A stretch of DNA of 5,538 nucleotides from positions 1 through 5,538 of the forward strand of contig CAIWXY010000155.1 of assembly GCA_903916775.1 (NCBI GenBank), in the 5' to 3' direction. This stretch comes from an uncultured Actinomycetes bacterium. GTDB lineage: Bacteria; Actinomycetota; Actinomycetes; Nanopelagicales; Nanopelagicaceae. A program made the translations under genes and the position numbers. Below the pieces are notes generated by a model. The model saw only the letters and a list, made by a program, of their open reading frames with translations. It was not told the origin of the DNA and did no database searches. Below, one piece after another: positions 1 through 5,538 of this stretch; the stretch's first letter is position 1; every line of letters begins with the position of its first letter.

Positions 1-1
1 A

Positions 2-526
2 GATGCCGCCCGCCTTGGCGATATTGAAATCGGTGGCGTTGGTTCTTCTGGCGTAGGCAGCGGCGGAATGGTCACAAAGATCGAAGCAGCCAAGATTGCA
101 ACGAGTGCCGGAGTCTCAATGTTATTGACGACTTTGGATCAACTTGTTGATGCCATGAATGGCAGCGATGTCGGGACAATTTTTCATCCTGTAAAAGATC
201 ACAAGCCATCAAGACTCCTATGGCTAGCGCATGCTGCAACCCCCCACGGCAAGCTGATCTTGGATACTGGCGCCACAACAGCTATTCGCGAGCGTGGCAC
301 ATCTCTCCTGCCAATCGGAGTTACGGCTGTAAGTGGAGATTTTATTGCAGGCGATACCGTGGAACTGGTCTCACCCAAAGGAGAAGTAATCGCCCGAGGG
401 CTTGTTGCCTTTGATTCTGCAGAAATTCCAGCACTACTTGGCCGGACCACAAAGGAATTAGGTCAGGCTATGGGTCCTGAGTATGAGCGAGAGCTCGTAC
501 ATAGGGACGATCTCGTACTTCTCTAG
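2..526 (+). CDS. proB: Glutamate 5-kinase, C-terminal part (5' end lies outside the window)
   Basis: ProB phosphorylates the gamma-carboxyl of L-glutamate with ATP, the first and normally proline-feedback-inhibited step of cytosolic proline synthesis. The reading frame is open from the left edge, so the methionine at 68 is internal; 174 residues are visible. The fragment begins in the last part of the amino-acid-kinase domain, with the glycine-rich GVGSGGMVTKIEAA stretch (nt 50-91), which matches the ProB signature around the conserved GGM-TK nucleotide-binding lysine. From about nt 205 a PUA domain follows (SRLLWLAHA, then GKLILDTGA), typical of full-length bacterial ProB. Compared with the roughly 370-residue family length, about the first 200 residues are missing. 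The stop at 524-526 is followed 18 bases later by gatC, not by the usual partner proA. Identification is from recognised family motifs; I am confident of it. Confidence 0.93.
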   Translation, partial: DAARLGDIEIGGVGSSGVGSGGMVTKIEAAKIATSAGVSMLLTTLDQLVDAMNGSDVGTIFHPVKDHKPSRLLWLAHAATPHGKLILDTGATTAIRERGTSLLPIGVTAVSGDFIAGDTVELVSPKGEVIARGLVAFDSAEIPALLGRTTKELGQAMGPEYERELVHRDDLVLL

Positions 527-528
527 TC

Positions 529-537
529 AGGATAAGG
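529..537 (+). promoter_or_regulatory. Ribosome binding site of gatC
   Basis: The 18-base gap between proB and gatC contains AGGAT followed directly by AAGG. The AAGG lies 7 bases before the ATG at 545, a normal Shine-Dalgarno distance. This supports the chosen gatC start. The gap is too short to hold a complete promoter or a terminator, so gatC is probably read through from proB. Confidence 0.6.
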
Positions 538-544
538 TTTACCT

Positions 545-841
545 ATGGCTGCTATTTCGCGTGAAGATGTTGCCCACCTGGCAAAGCTGGCTCGTATCGA
601 TATGAACGAGGGGGAGCTTGACCACCTAGTGAGCGAACTCGGGGCCATCCTTGGCGCCGTTGCTCGTGTTCAGGAGGCGGCTGCTAGCGATGTTCCGCCG
701 ACATCTCATCCGTTTCCCGTCAACAATGTTTTCCGGTCCGATGAAGTGCGACCAAGTCTGACTAACGCGCAGGCACTTTCAGGAGCGCCAGCCCAGGCTG
801 AAGAGCGCTTTAAAGTTCCACAAATTTTGGGTGAGGAATAA
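545..841 (+). CDS. gatC: Asp/Glu-tRNA(Asn/Gln) amidotransferase subunit C
   Basis: GatC is the small, non-catalytic subunit of the cytosolic GatCAB complex. In the family it wraps around GatA and GatB and stabilises the heterotrimer. The 98 residues match the usual length of about 95-100. The N-terminal helix-rich part carries the family pattern of ISREDVAHLAKLARI (residues 4-18) followed by an acidic stretch. The middle has the FRSDEVRPSL motif (63-72), and the C-terminus ends with FKVPQIL (89-95), the standard GatC tail. The ATG is preceded by a plausible ribosome binding site, and no longer in-frame start is needed. The gene lies 18 bases after proB and only 3 bases before gatA. Its last codons contain the gatA ribosome binding site, which suggests coupled translation. 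Confidence 0.95.
   Translation: MAAISREDVAHLAKLARIDMNEGELDHLVSELGAILGAVARVQEAAASDVPPTSHPFPVNNVFRSDEVRPSLTNAQALSGAPAQAEERFKVPQILGEE
833..838 (+). promoter_or_regulatory. Ribosome binding site of gatA, inside the end of gatC
   Basis: GAGGAA overlaps the final sense codons of gatC and lies 6 bases before the gatA ATG at 845. It is a good Shine-Dalgarno match and fixes the gatA start. Because ribosomes finishing gatC cover this site, translation of the two subunits is likely coupled. The site is seen in the sequence; the coupling is inference. Confidence 0.7.
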
Positions 842-844
842 GAA

Positions 845-2350
845 ATGTCAGATATAACTATTCACTCAACCGCCGCGCAGATGTCAGAGGCGCTTATTGC
901 TGGCAGCACGACTTCTGTTGAGCTCACCAATGCGCATTTTGCGCAGATCGAAGCTGTCGAGCCAGCTGTCCATGCTTTCTTGCACCTCGATAAAGATGGC
1001 GCTCTAGCCCAAGCTGCCGAAGTCGATGCCAAGCGCGCTCGCGGCGAAAAACTCGCACCTCTTGCAGGTGTGCCACTCGCACTTAAAGATGTCCTGGCTC
1101 AGCAAGGCGTTCCTACAACTGCAGGTTCCAAGATGCTCGAAGGATGGCGTCCGCCGTATGACGCAACAGTTGTTAAGAAGCTTAAGGATGCTGGCGTTGT
1201 CATCTTAGGTAAGACCAATATGGATGAATTCGCAATGGGCTCATCTACCGAAAATTCTGCATACGGAAATACGCACAACCCATGGGATCTCACTCGTATC
1301 CCGGGCGGTTCTGGTGGTGGCTCTGCTGCTGCGCTCGCTGCATTCGAAGCACCGCTTGCTATTGGAACAGATACTGGCGGATCTATCCGTCAACCTGCAG
1401 CTGTCACCGGAACTGTAGGAGTGAAGCCAACATATGGCGGGGTTTCTCGTTATGGCCTGATTGCTTTCTCTTCAAGTTTGGATCAAGCCGGACCTTGCGC
1501 CCGCACAGTTCTTGATACCGCTCTCTTGCACGAAGCGATCGCAGGTTATGACCAGATGGACTCAACATCAATCAATGCTCCAGTGCCACACGTGGTTGCT
1601 GCTGCAAAGAAGCTTGATGTTAAAGGACTCAAGATTGGCGTCGTTAAGGAACTTCTTGGCGAAGGTTTCCAGGCAGGTGTGCGTCAGCGCTTTGAAGAAG
1701 CTCTTGAAGAATTGGTAAAGGCCGGAGCGCAGATCGTCGAAGTGTCTTGTCCTAACTTCGATTACGGTCTAGCTGCGTACTACCTCATCGCACCAAGTGA
1801 AGCTTCATCAAACTTGGCTCGCTTTGATTCTATGCGTTATGGAATTCGCATTGGCGATGATGGAACCCGTAGTGCCGAAGAGGTCATGAGTCTGACTCGT
1901 CATGAAGGATTTGGTGCCGAAGTTAAACGCCGAATCATTCTCGGTACTTATGCGCTCTCATCTGGATATTACGATGCATATTATGGTTCGGCTCAGAAAG
2001 TTCGCACGCTCGTAAAGCGTGATTTTGATGCCGCTTTCGCACATGTAGATGTTCTCGTTTCTCCTACCTGCCCAACCACTGCATTCAAGTTGGGGGAGAA
2101 CACCGATGACCCTCTAGCTATGTATCTCAACGACATCGCCACAATTCCAGTCAACCTAGCTGGTATCGGCGGAATGTCACTTCCATGTGGACTTGCTCCT
2201 GAAGATGGGCTTCCTGTTGGTTTTCAAATTATGTCTCCAGGAATGCGCGATGACTTGATGTATCAAGTCGGCGGTACTTTGGAAGCAGCGCTCGTCTCTA
2301 AGTGGGGCCACACATTGCTCTCACAAGCTCCAACATTGGCAGGTAACTAA
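845..2350 (+). CDS. gatA: Asp/Glu-tRNA(Asn/Gln) amidotransferase subunit A (glutaminase subunit)
   Basis: GatA belongs to the amidase-signature family. It hydrolyses glutamine and sends the released ammonia through an internal channel to GatB, where the activated tRNA-bound Glu or Asp is amidated. The 501-residue length is typical. The Ser-cisSer-Lys triad is complete: Lys81 in PLALKDV, Ser156 in the glycine-serine-rich PGGSGGGSAAALAA loop, and Ser180 in GTDTGGSIRQPAA as the expected nucleophile. The spacings (75 and 24 residues) equal those of the Staphylococcus aureus triad Lys79/Ser154/Ser178. Later segments also fit: LTRHEGFGAEVKRRIILGTYALS (approximately 350-372), the SPTCPTTAFKLGE region, and a C-terminal NLAGIGGMSLPCGL core. 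The start is set by the ribosome binding site in the end of gatC. The gene is 3 bases after gatC and 1 base before gatB, as expected for subunits made in equal amounts. No defect is seen. Confidence 0.97.
   Translation: MSDITIHSTAAQMSEALIAGSTTSVELTNAHFAQIEAVEPAVHAFLHLDKDGALAQAAEVDAKRARGEKLAPLAGVPLALKDVLAQQGVPTTAGSKMLEGWRPPYDATVVKKLKDAGVVILGKTNMDEFAMGSSTENSAYGNTHNPWDLTRIPGGSGGGSAAALAAFEAPLAIGTDTGGSIRQPAAVTGTVGVKPTYGGVSRYGLIAFSSSLDQAGPCARTVLDTALLHEAIAGYDQMDSTSINAPVPHVVAAAKKLDVKGLKIGVVKELLGEGFQAGVRQRFEEALEELVKAGAQIVEVSCPNFDYGLAAYYLIAPSEASSNLARFDSMRYGIRIGDDGTRSAEEVMSLTRHEGFGAEVKRRIILGTYALSSGYYDAYYGSAQKVRTLVKRDFDAAFAHVDVLVSPTCPTTAFKLGENTDDPLAMYLNDIATIPVNLAGIGGMSLPCGLAPEDGLPVGFQIMSPGMRDDLMYQVGGTLEAALVSKWGHTLLSQAPTLAGN
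2341..2344 (+). promoter_or_regulatory. Weak ribosome binding site of gatB, inside the end of gatA
   Basis: AGGT lies in the last codons of gatA, 7 bases before the gatB ATG. It is a weaker match than those before gatA or ilvD. With the gatA stop ending only one base before the gatB start, re-initiation by ribosomes that have just finished gatA is the likely main route. The strength judgement is by eye. Confidence 0.45.
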
Positions 2351-2351
2351 C

Positions 2352-3851
2352 ATGGCGCTTAATTACGATCAAGCAGTAGCTAAGTACGAGCCAACTTTGG
2401 GGCTTGAAGTCCACGTAGAGCTCAACACCAAGTCAAAGATGTTCTGCGGATGCGCAACAGAATTCGGTGCTTCACCTAATACTCAAACCTGCCCAATCTG
2501 TCTCGGTCTACCTGGCGCACTACCCGTGGTCAATGCGAAAGCGATCGAGAGTTCAATTCTGATCGGCCTGGCCCTCAATTGTTCAATTGCGCCATTTAGT
2601 CGATTTGCTCGCAAGAACTATTTCTATCCAGATATGCCTAAGAATTTCCAGACCTCGCAATACGACGAGCCGATCTGCGTAAACGGTTATCTCGATGTAG
2701 AGATCGAAACCGATGAGGGTCCAAAACAATTTCGTGTTGAAATCGAACGCGTTCACATGGAAGAAGACACCGGCAAATCACTTCACGTTGGTGGAGCTAC
2801 TGGTCGTATTCATGGCGCTGACTACTCGCTCCTTGATTACAACCGAGCTGGCATCCCGCTAGTTGAAATCGTGACCAAGATTGTTGGCGGAACCGGCAAG
2901 TATGCGCCACAAGTTGCGCGTGCTTATGTCACAGAACTTCGCGACATTCTCCGCTCACTCGCAGTCTCAGATGTGAAGATGGAGCAAGGCTCGATGCGTT
3001 GCGACGTTAACCTCTCGCTCGCACCTGTCGGTAGCAACGAATTAGGAACACGTTCTGAAACTAAGAACGTTAACTCTCTACGCTCAGTCGAGCGAGCTGT
3101 GATCGGTGAAGTTATTCGCCAATCCAATCGACTCGAGGCCGGGGAACGTATCGTTCAAGAGACTCGTCACTTCCAAGAGGAGAGTGGTCAGACACGTTCA
3201 GGTCGCTCAAAAGAGCAGGCCGAGGATTACCGCTACTTCCCAGAGCCAGATCTCGTTCCAGTGGCACCAGCTGCCCAATGGATTGAAGAGTTGCGCGCGA
3301 GTTTGCCTGAAAAACCATCTACTCGTCGCAAGCGCCTACAAGAGCTATGGAACGTTCCAGCCAAAGAGATGGAAGCCATGGTTAATGCCGAACTCCTTGA
3401 TGTCGTTGAGGAGACAATCGGTTTGGGAGCAGAACCGACTCGTGCTCGTTCATGGTGGCTCGGTGAAGTATCTCGCCTCGCTAATGAACGTGAAGTTGCA
3501 CCTACCTCTCTGATCACACCAGCTCAGGTAGCCGAAGTTATCGCACTCATCGAATCTGGTGAGTTGACCGATAAATTGGCGCGCCAAGTTGTTGAAGGTG
3601 TCGTTGGTGGCGAAGGCACTCCGCGCGAAGTTATCGATAAGCGAGGACTTAAAGTTGTCTCTGATGATGGCGCACTCATGGTTGCAATCGAAGCAGCTAT
3701 TGCCGCCCAACCAGATACAGCAGAGCGCGTACGCGGTGGCAATCTGCCAGCAGCCGGTGCACTTATCGGAGCAGTTATGAAGGCAACTGGCGGTCAAGCT
3801 GATGCCGCAAAGGTACGTGAGCTTCTGTTGAAGCATCTGGGTCAAGGTTAA
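2352..3851 (+). CDS. gatB: Asp/Glu-tRNA(Asn/Gln) amidotransferase subunit B (tRNA-binding kinase/amidotransferase subunit)
   Basis: GatB binds the mischarged tRNA, activates its Glu or Asp with ATP, and uses ammonia from GatA to form Gln or Asn on the tRNA. The 499-residue length is normal. The N-terminal GatB/GatE cradle domain begins with PTLGLEVHVEL (residues 14-24), whose acidic and His residues serve as metal ligands in the family. A four-cysteine set follows: Cys32 and Cys34 (CGC) and Cys47 and Cys50 (CPIC), the pattern of the structural zinc site. Other hallmarks are FYPDMPKNFQTSQYD, HMEEDTGKSLH (135-145), DYNRAGIPLVEIVT, MRCDVNLS, and DYRYFPEPDLVP (292-303). The last part, about residue 350 to the end, is the helical YqeY-like tRNA-binding tail, ending in LLLKHLGQG. 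The gene starts 1 base after gatA and is followed 22 bases later by ilvD. Whether the complex serves Gln, Asn or both cannot be told from this window. Confidence 0.97.
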   Translation: MALNYDQAVAKYEPTLGLEVHVELNTKSKMFCGCATEFGASPNTQTCPICLGLPGALPVVNAKAIESSILIGLALNCSIAPFSRFARKNYFYPDMPKNFQTSQYDEPICVNGYLDVEIETDEGPKQFRVEIERVHMEEDTGKSLHVGGATGRIHGADYSLLDYNRAGIPLVEIVTKIVGGTGKYAPQVARAYVTELRDILRSLAVSDVKMEQGSMRCDVNLSLAPVGSNELGTRSETKNVNSLRSVERAVIGEVIRQSNRLEAGERIVQETRHFQEESGQTRSGRSKEQAEDYRYFPEPDLVPVAPAAQWIEELRASLPEKPSTRRKRLQELWNVPAKEMEAMVNAELLDVVEETIGLGAEPTRARSWWLGEVSRLANEREVAPTSLITPAQVAEVIALIESGELTDKLARQVVEGVVGGEGTPREVIDKRGLKVVSDDGALMVAIEAAIAAQPDTAERVRGGNLPAAGALIGAVMKATGGQADAAKVRELLLKHLGQG

Positions 3852-3855
3852 ATCT

Positions 3856-3865
3856 AGGAAAAGGA
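3856..3865 (+). promoter_or_regulatory. Ribosome binding site of ilvD
   Basis: The 22-base gap between gatB and ilvD is purine-rich and holds two overlapping options, AGGAA and AAAGGA. The second ends 8 bases before the ATG at 3874. This favours that start over the internal methionine at residue 11, which has no such site. I see no hairpin with a T-run, and the gap is too short for a separate promoter. Confidence 0.7.
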
Positions 3866-3873
3866 CGATAGCC

Positions 3874-5538
3874 ATGAGTGATGAGAAAAATCCAGTGAAC
3901 AAGATGAAGCCTCGCTCTGGCTTGGTAACAGATGGTCTAGAGCGTGCTCCAGCTCGCGGCATGTTGCGCGCTGTTGGAATGCAAGATGAAGATTTTGTGA
4001 AGCCACAGATCGGTATCGCATCTTCGTGGAATGAAATTACTCCGTGCAATCTCTCACTTGATCGCCTCGCCAAAGCATCTCGCAAAGGTGTGATCGATGC
4101 TGGCGGTTTCCCCATGCAATTTGGAACTATTTCTGTATCTGATGGAATTTCTATGGGACACGAGGGTATGCACTACTCACTCGTCTCTCGCGAAGTAATT
4201 GCAGACTCTGTTGAGACCGTGATGCAAGCAGAGCGTCTTGATGGCATGGTGACATTTGCCGGTTGCGATAAGTCATTGCCTGGCATGATGATGGCTGCTG
4301 CGCGTATCGATGTCGCGAGCGTATTTGTTTATGCAGGCTCAACTCTCGCAGGCCAAGTAGATGGCAAAGATGTCACGATCATTGATGCATTTGAGGCTGT
4401 TGGCGCATGTGCACGTGGATTAATCACTAAAGAGCGAGTCGACCAGATCGAGCGCGCAATCTGCCCAGGTGAAGGTGCATGCGGAGGCATGTATACAGCA
4501 AACACCATGGCTGCTGTTGGAGAAGCGATCGGCCTCTCACTTCCTGGCTCAGCTTCACCAGCAGCGGTTGATCGTCGTCGTGATGATTATGCAGTCAAAG
4601 CTGGCGCCGCTGTTGTTGAGCTTATTCGCCAAGGAATCACTACTCGTGACATCTTGACCAAGAAAGCATTCGAAAACGCAATTACAGTTGTTATGGCACT
4701 CGGTGGGTCAACCAACGCAGTACTTCATTTGCTCGCAATCGCAAATGAAGCCGAAGTAGATCTCACGCTTGCAGATTTCCAACGTATCAGTGAGCGCACG
4801 CCACTTCTTGGCGACCTCAAGCCTTTCGGCAAGTACGTCATGACTGACATTGATCGTGTTGGCGGTATTCCTGTTGTACTTCGCGCACTTCTTGATGCAG
4901 GCTTCTTGCATGGAGATTGCTTGACCGTAACAGGTAAGACGATGGCAGAGAATTTGGCAGAGCTCACTCCACTCGATGCAGATGGCGATGTCCTTCACTC
5001 CATCAAGGACCCACTCTCAGCAGGTGGTGGAATCACAATTCTTCACGGCTCACTTGCTCCTGAAGGCGCAGTCTGTAAGACCGCTGGAGTCGGCGTTGAT
5101 TTCTTCGAAGGTCCAGCTCGAGTTTTTGAACGCGAGCAGTCCGCGATGGAAGCTCTTGAAAATGGAACAATTAAAGCTGGCGATGTAGTCGTCATCCGCT
5201 ATGAAGGCCCTAAAGGTGGACCTGGAATGCGCGAGATGCTGATGATCACTGGAGCAATTAAGGGCGCCGGCTTGGGCAAGAGCACTCTGCTTCTGACCGA
5301 TGGTCGCTTCTCTGGCGGTAGCACCGGACTATGCGTAGGTCACGTTGCGCCAGAAGCTGTCGAAGGGGGACCGATCGCGTTCATCAAGGATGGCGATCTT
5401 GTAAGAATTGATATCAAGAACCAGAAGCTCGATCTCCTGGTTGATGAGAGTGTGCTCCATGCTCGTCGAGAAGGGTGGGCGCCTCTGCCACACAAGTACC
5501 GTCGAGGCGTCTTGGCTAAGTATGCGAAGGTCGTCGGC
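3874..5538 (+). CDS. ilvD: Dihydroxy-acid dehydratase (3' end lies outside the window)
   Basis: IlvD removes water from 2,3-dihydroxy-isovalerate and 2,3-dihydroxy-3-methylvalerate to give the 2-keto acid precursors of valine, leucine and isoleucine; it is a cytosolic iron-sulfur, Mg-dependent enzyme. There are 555 residues without a stop; family members are about 555-575 long, so only the last few residues should be missing. Cluster cysteines are Cys58 (ITPCN), Cys131 (AGCDKSLPGM) and Cys203 (GACGGMYTAN). Expected Mg ligands are Asp90 (SDGISMGHEGM), Asp132 and Glu454 (GGPGMREM), with Lys133 as the probable carbamylated lysine. Ser480 in TDGRFSGG is the expected catalytic base. The cysteine spacings (73 and 72) equal those of the [2Fe-2S] Arabidopsis enzyme (Cys66/139/211), arguing against a 6-phosphogluconate dehydratase assignment. 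The start at 3874 has a good ribosome binding site. Position right after gatB suggests co-transcription. Other ilv genes may follow outside the window; that is not visible here. Confidence 0.96.
   Translation, partial: MSDEKNPVNKMKPRSGLVTDGLERAPARGMLRAVGMQDEDFVKPQIGIASSWNEITPCNLSLDRLAKASRKGVIDAGGFPMQFGTISVSDGISMGHEGMHYSLVSREVIADSVETVMQAERLDGMVTFAGCDKSLPGMMMAAARIDVASVFVYAGSTLAGQVDGKDVTIIDAFEAVGACARGLITKERVDQIERAICPGEGACGGMYTANTMAAVGEAIGLSLPGSASPAAVDRRRDDYAVKAGAAVVELIRQGITTRDILTKKAFENAITVVMALGGSTNAVLHLLAIANEAEVDLTLADFQRISERTPLLGDLKPFGKYVMTDIDRVGGIPVVLRALLDAGFLHGDCLTVTGKTMAENLAELTPLDADGDVLHSIKDPLSAGGGITILHGSLAPEGAVCKTAGVGVDFFEGPARVFEREQSAMEALENGTIKAGDVVVIRYEGPKGGPGMREMLMITGAIKGAGLGKSTLLLTDGRFSGGSTGLCVGHVAPEAVEGGPIAFIKDGDLVRIDIKNQKLDLLVDESVLHARREGWAPLPHKYRRGVLAKYAKVVG

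Noticed and set aside
137..150. A short inverted repeat ATCAACTTGTTGAT inside proB.
   Set aside because: The arms are only 6 bases with a 2-base centre, it is inside coding sequence, and no operator or terminator context is present.
68..526. Calling the methionine at 68 the start of a small complete gene.
   Set aside because: The same frame is open to the left edge and the upstream residues complete the ProB glycine-rich motif, so this methionine is internal to a truncated-by-window proB.
3106..3513. A 135-codon + strand open reading frame in another frame inside gatB.
   Set aside because: The translation is basic and low in recognisable structure, while the overlapping gatB frame carries strong family motifs (DYRYFPEPDLVP). 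It is a shadow.
3576..3587. A perfect 12-base palindrome, TTGGCGCGCCAA, within gatB.
   Set aside because: It encodes part of the conserved helical tail of GatB, occurs once in the places I examined, and has no loop or T-run. It is likely chance.
3564..3600. A TTGACC hexamer inside gatB that could be a -35 box for an internal ilvD promoter.
   Set aside because: No convincing -10 box lies 16-18 bases downstream, and the site is about 300 bases from ilvD inside coding sequence.
3450..4115. A 221-codon open reading frame on the minus strand spanning the gatB-ilvD junction.
   Set aside because: It lies opposite two clearly real genes, crosses their junction, and its translation is rich in Cys, Ser and Arg with no recognisable domain. 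It is best explained as a chance shadow of the codon use on the + strand.
4708..4998. A 96-codon open reading frame on the minus strand inside ilvD.
   Set aside because: It sits fully inside the highly conserved ilvD coding sequence, resembles no known family, and another minus-strand frame is open at nearly the same place, as expected by chance.

Overview
The window looks like an ordinary housekeeping segment of a bacterial chromosome. It holds five genes on the + strand, packed almost end to end: the 3' part of proB, complete gatC, gatA and gatB, and nearly all of ilvD. GC content is roughly 50% by eye, and codon use looks even across all five genes. The gatC-gatA-gatB order followed directly by ilvD, with the protein sequences themselves, suggests an actinobacterium. 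The moderate GC and very short spacers would fit a streamlined freshwater lineage (acI / Nanopelagicales type). That placement is inference from gene order and composition and was not checked by any search.

Layout: 2-526 is the C-terminal part of glutamate 5-kinase (end of the kinase domain plus the PUA domain). After an 18-base gap come the three subunits of the tRNA-dependent amidotransferase: gatC 545-841, gatA 845-2350 and gatB 2352-3851, separated by only 3 bases and 1 base. After 22 bases ilvD (dihydroxy-acid dehydratase) starts at 3874 and runs off the right edge with 555 codons visible, probably only a few residues short of its natural end. No gap exceeds 22 bases, so there is no room for RNA genes, rho-independent terminators or full intergenic promoters. 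The simplest reading is one transcription unit that begins left of the window and continues right of it.

Function: GatCAB converts Glu-tRNA(Gln) and/or Asp-tRNA(Asn) to the cognate amidated aminoacyl-tRNA. ProB commits glutamate to proline synthesis. IlvD makes the 2-keto acid precursors of valine, isoleucine and leucine. The shared theme is amino-acid supply and charging. All catalytic residues that could be located are present and no gene in the window looks broken.

I found no mobile element, CRISPR array, phage-like gene, RNA gene or cryptic system. The most notable points are modest: proB is followed by gatC and not by proA, gatA and gatB are nearly overlapping, and the cysteine spacing in IlvD predicts a [2Fe-2S] enzyme.
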